A stretch of DNA of 64,000 nt from Diatrype stigma (Eukaryota; Ascomycota; Sordariomycetes; Xylariales; Diatrypaceae), in contig JAKJXP020000116.1 in the NCBI GenBank assembly GCA_022225965.2, positions 24,547 to 88,546 on the forward strand. The letters are read 5' to 3'. A program made the translations under genes and the position numbers. Below, in pieces: positions 61,609 through 64,000 of this stretch; the stretch's first letter is position 1, and the number at the start of each line of letters is the position of its first letter. The notes below the pieces were generated by a model. The model had not been told where the DNA came from and did not search any database. It saw only the letters and a program-made list of their open reading frames with translations.

Positions 61609-63579
61609 TCATGGGGAGTTCGTTGACCTCCGCCATATCATGAATGCAGCAACACCTGCACAAGTTGTGGCGCCTAATGCAAGATAGAGACTTGTCCTGT
61701 CCGGTGGGGGTTCCTCGCTTTTCGGGAATGCTGTGCTTGGATTTGTTGCTGCCTCCGCGAGAGCAACGAAAAGCTCTCCGATACTATTCCACTTGACGCT
61801 TACATGGAGCGGCGTGCTCATCATCAAGCTAGAGGTGTACTGATCGGGCTGTAGCTCGCATCTTTGGGTTGTCTTGTCCTTGTCGGCCTTTAAGGCAGTG
61901 TAGATAGCTGGGAGATCGTCAAGATGTGGAAACCGCTTCCGCAGATCGACAATGTGAGAAAATGAGTCGGGGTCCGAAGAGTCGTACGAGTAGCAAATGA
62001 GATCGCATGAGTCTAGCTTAGCTTGGTTCTCGAGTATGGCTGGTTCAAGTTCTCCAAGCTCCTCAAGAATCAGATAGCATTGCTTTCCACCATGAAGCTC
62101 AACACTGTTGACGGCCCGCCTAGGTTTTATAGTTGGATGATACAGGCCATCGAATGGACGATTCAGGAAAGAATCCAGGAGCGACGACTTTCCAGCTGCC
62201 GCTGCACCTAGTATATAACATAACACCACATTACGTTCAACACGACCAGGGCGCTTTCTTCTTTTTCGAGGCTTCGTGATCTTTAGCGCTGAAGTTAAGG
62301 GGTCTCTGGTGTTAGATGGTTCGAATCCAAGGTAGGCTAGATATTCTAAAGTCGTCTTCGGCTCCAGGAATGTCGTCATACTCCACTGCGCGAGCCAACC
62401 TTGCAAGGTTATATGCCCAGCTTCATTTCGAACGGTCGTTGAGGGGAATGACGTTTCCACCCAAGAAGCAGGCATGCCAGGACTGGGAGCAAACAGGGCA
62501 GTGAGTTCTTGATCATTCAAACCTCCATCATTGTCCTTATCGAAAAGCAGGAAAAGATCAACGAAGAACCTATAGCCCGCCGGGCTCAGTTCGGCGGAGG
62601 AATATTCGGGGACGTCAAACTTCGGACGAATGAAGCTGTCTTCCAAACTTAGACTATCGGTATACCTGTGCTTTCTCAGGATGATCCAGATTGTCTCGTG
62701 CCGGCCCTTTTCAGCATAGATCTTGTTGAGCTGAAGAAAGCCTTGCATACTGACGCCTTTATCAGTATTAGTGCCCGGGACGGCCTTAGAAACAGTGAGC
62801 TTTATATTCTCCAAGTCTTCTGTAGTCAAGGGCTTCTCGAAGCATTTTGCTTGGAAGCTATGCATCTCTCGGTCGTTTAAGTATCCATCTTGGTCTTTAT
62901 CGCAGAGGTAGAAGACCCTCTTCAGGGCCGATAAACATGCCGGCTTCAGGTTCCCCTCTTTGTAGTCGTATAGAGGGGCGATCGGGTGGGTAACGGCTTT
63001 CTGGCAAAGAAAGAAAGTCTCGTTGACATTTCGATGATCCTTAGCACTCGCGCGTATACAGGAATCGATCTCGCGGAACTCGTTCATGACAGGCAGCATT
63101 TCCTCCTCGAAAACCTGGGGGCTGCTGGTGGTTGTGGCCAAGTCGGACTTGTTGGCGCACAATACAACAGGGACATTAACCCCGAGGGATCGGAAGTAGG
63201 GCATCCAGAAAAGGGCCACCCGCTCATAGCTGTAGTGGTCGGAATAGACGAGTAGGATGACATTGGATTTGCGGATCTCCTTGCGTAGGGTTGTTCGATC
63301 CTGAGGGCGGGCGGAAGTGTCGACTATGGTGGTAGTAACACCCTCGGGGGTGCCGATGCTGGGTGGGATGGTGATCTGGGGAAGGACGGACTGGATTTTA
63401 TTGCTGATGAATACATCTTTGACGAAGGATGCGATGATGCTAGATTTGCCCGTGCCCTCGTCGCCGCAGACACAGACACGCACTGATGAATGGAAAGCTA
63501 TGGTCAGCCCGTAGTTCGCCATGGCGTACCGGATCAGACTGGGGAACTATAGTACGGTATAGACTATACCTGTGGTCAT
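61609..63579 (-). CDS. GEM1: Mitochondrial Rho GTPase (Gem1/Miro)
   Basis: Two exons, 63579-63570 (only 10 nt) and 63482-61609, give 627 residues. The first GTPase domain has the P-loop GDEGTGKS (10-17), DTSA switch II and NKSD. EF-hand 1 is [12 protein letters not shown] (about 198-209), EF-hand 2 is [12 protein letters not shown] (about 318-329). The second GTPase domain starts with GAAAAGKS (about 429-436), and a C-terminal tail anchor ([19 protein letters not shown]) is followed by a short basic end for the outer mitochondrial membrane. Gem1 regulates mitochondrial shape and inheritance and is part of the ER-mitochondria contact apparatus. The start at 63522 in the single open frame would add an unrelated N-terminus; splicing from ATGACCACAG gives the usual short [12 protein letters not shown]. 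Confidence 0.92.
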
Positions 63580-64000
63580 GCTGACTGATTCATGCGAAAG
63601 CGGGAGCGGAAGCGGAAGCGAATGCGGAAGAGCCCTCCCCTGTTACCTAGGCTACCGTTACTAGGTGTACTCTTATCAGCATAGTCCCCGGCAGGGTCCA
63701 AGCAGCCGATGATAGGTGGGATGGGAGGACAGCAGCAGCGAGGCTGGGTGGTCGGCGAAGGTAAGCAGGTAATCTGAGAGCGCCCCCTCCGAAGACAGCT
63801 GGGAGTTGTATGTCGAGGGGGTGTTCTGAGCGAGCGATGCTATTGACACCAAGAAGATGCAAATGTTGAGTGTCAGAGTGTGATGTGTGGTGTTGTGATG
63901 TGGGATGTTGCCTCGTGGTTGTTCGCATTATTCCGATATGAGCTTTAGCTCCGTCATCAGCCCCGTAACTATGTGGATATGCAGGCTCATACAGACATAC
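63580..64000. other. Gem1 promoter side, no gene seen
   Basis: Upstream DNA of the Gem1 gene to the end of the window. GGAAGCGG/GGAGCGGA repeats occur at 63600-63635. A short minus-strand frame (63647-63928) has no recognisable product. Confidence 0.45.

Overview
The window comes from a filamentous ascomycete (Pezizomycotina; the modin-type and WSC-mucin genes suggest Sordariomycetes or a close relative, which is inference). Evidence: nearly all protein-coding genes carry short GT-AG introns of 50-130 bp with CTAAC/CTGAC-like branch sites, the gene families are fungal (TAPT1/Emp65, Gem1/Miro, modin, WSC mucins, a fucose-lectin-like membrane protein, AA8 cytochrome), and the first third has been destroyed by RIP (repeat-induced point mutation): CpA/TpG are depleted in favour of TpA while CpG is kept.

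Layout. 1-8.7 kb is an AT-rich RIP relic with a reverse-transcriptase remnant and direct repeats. 8.7-13.0 kb is mostly normal-composition DNA without recognisable genes, broken by a small RIPped inverted-repeat element (11736-12184). 13.0-20.06 kb is a second AT-rich relic: a Ty1/copia-type LTR element on the minus strand, recognised from its RNase H domain and about 220-bp direct repeats; its left LTR is split by a nested element with 10-bp target duplications. From 20.1 kb on the DNA is gene-bearing: an atypical protein kinase (20.7-22.5), a probably broken minus-strand gene (23.0-23.7), a seven-exon CorA-like membrane protein (23.8-25.4), a MITE copy (25.9-26.4), a secreted AA8 heme protein (26.8-27.5), a fucose-lectin-like membrane protein gene split by a second MITE copy (29.6-32.2), a TAPT1/Emp65 ER protein (32.8-35.9), a class-C beta-lactamase-like hydrolase (38.0-39.9), a 2283-residue WSC mucin (40.4-47.5), a modin gene (50.0-52.0), another MITE (53.6-54.3), a histidine phosphatase (54.6-55.6), an aldo/keto reductase (56.7-57.8), an MFS permease (58.8-61.1) and the mitochondrial Rho GTPase Gem1 (61.6-63.6).

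The genes do not form an evident biosynthetic cluster. Housekeeping genes (TAPT1, Gem1) sit among cell-surface and secreted proteins (WSC mucin, lectin-like protein, AA8 cytochrome, beta-lactamase-like hydrolase), as in an accessory region next to a transposon-rich, RIPped compartment. The best supported new observations are (i) a 546-bp hAT-like MITE with perfect 18-bp ends and a perfect 8-bp target duplication that interrupts the lectin-like gene, so that subtracting the insert and one duplication restores one open frame; (ii) a second, unrelated 656-bp MITE, also with a perfect 8-bp duplication; (iii) a GC-AG intron in the modin gene; (iv) a 10-nt first exon of Gem1; and (v) a 1034-codon antisense frame generated by the mucin repeats. 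No tRNA, rRNA, CRISPR array or virus was seen. Exon boundaries were derived by hand from frame continuity, splice signals and family resemblance, not from transcripts.
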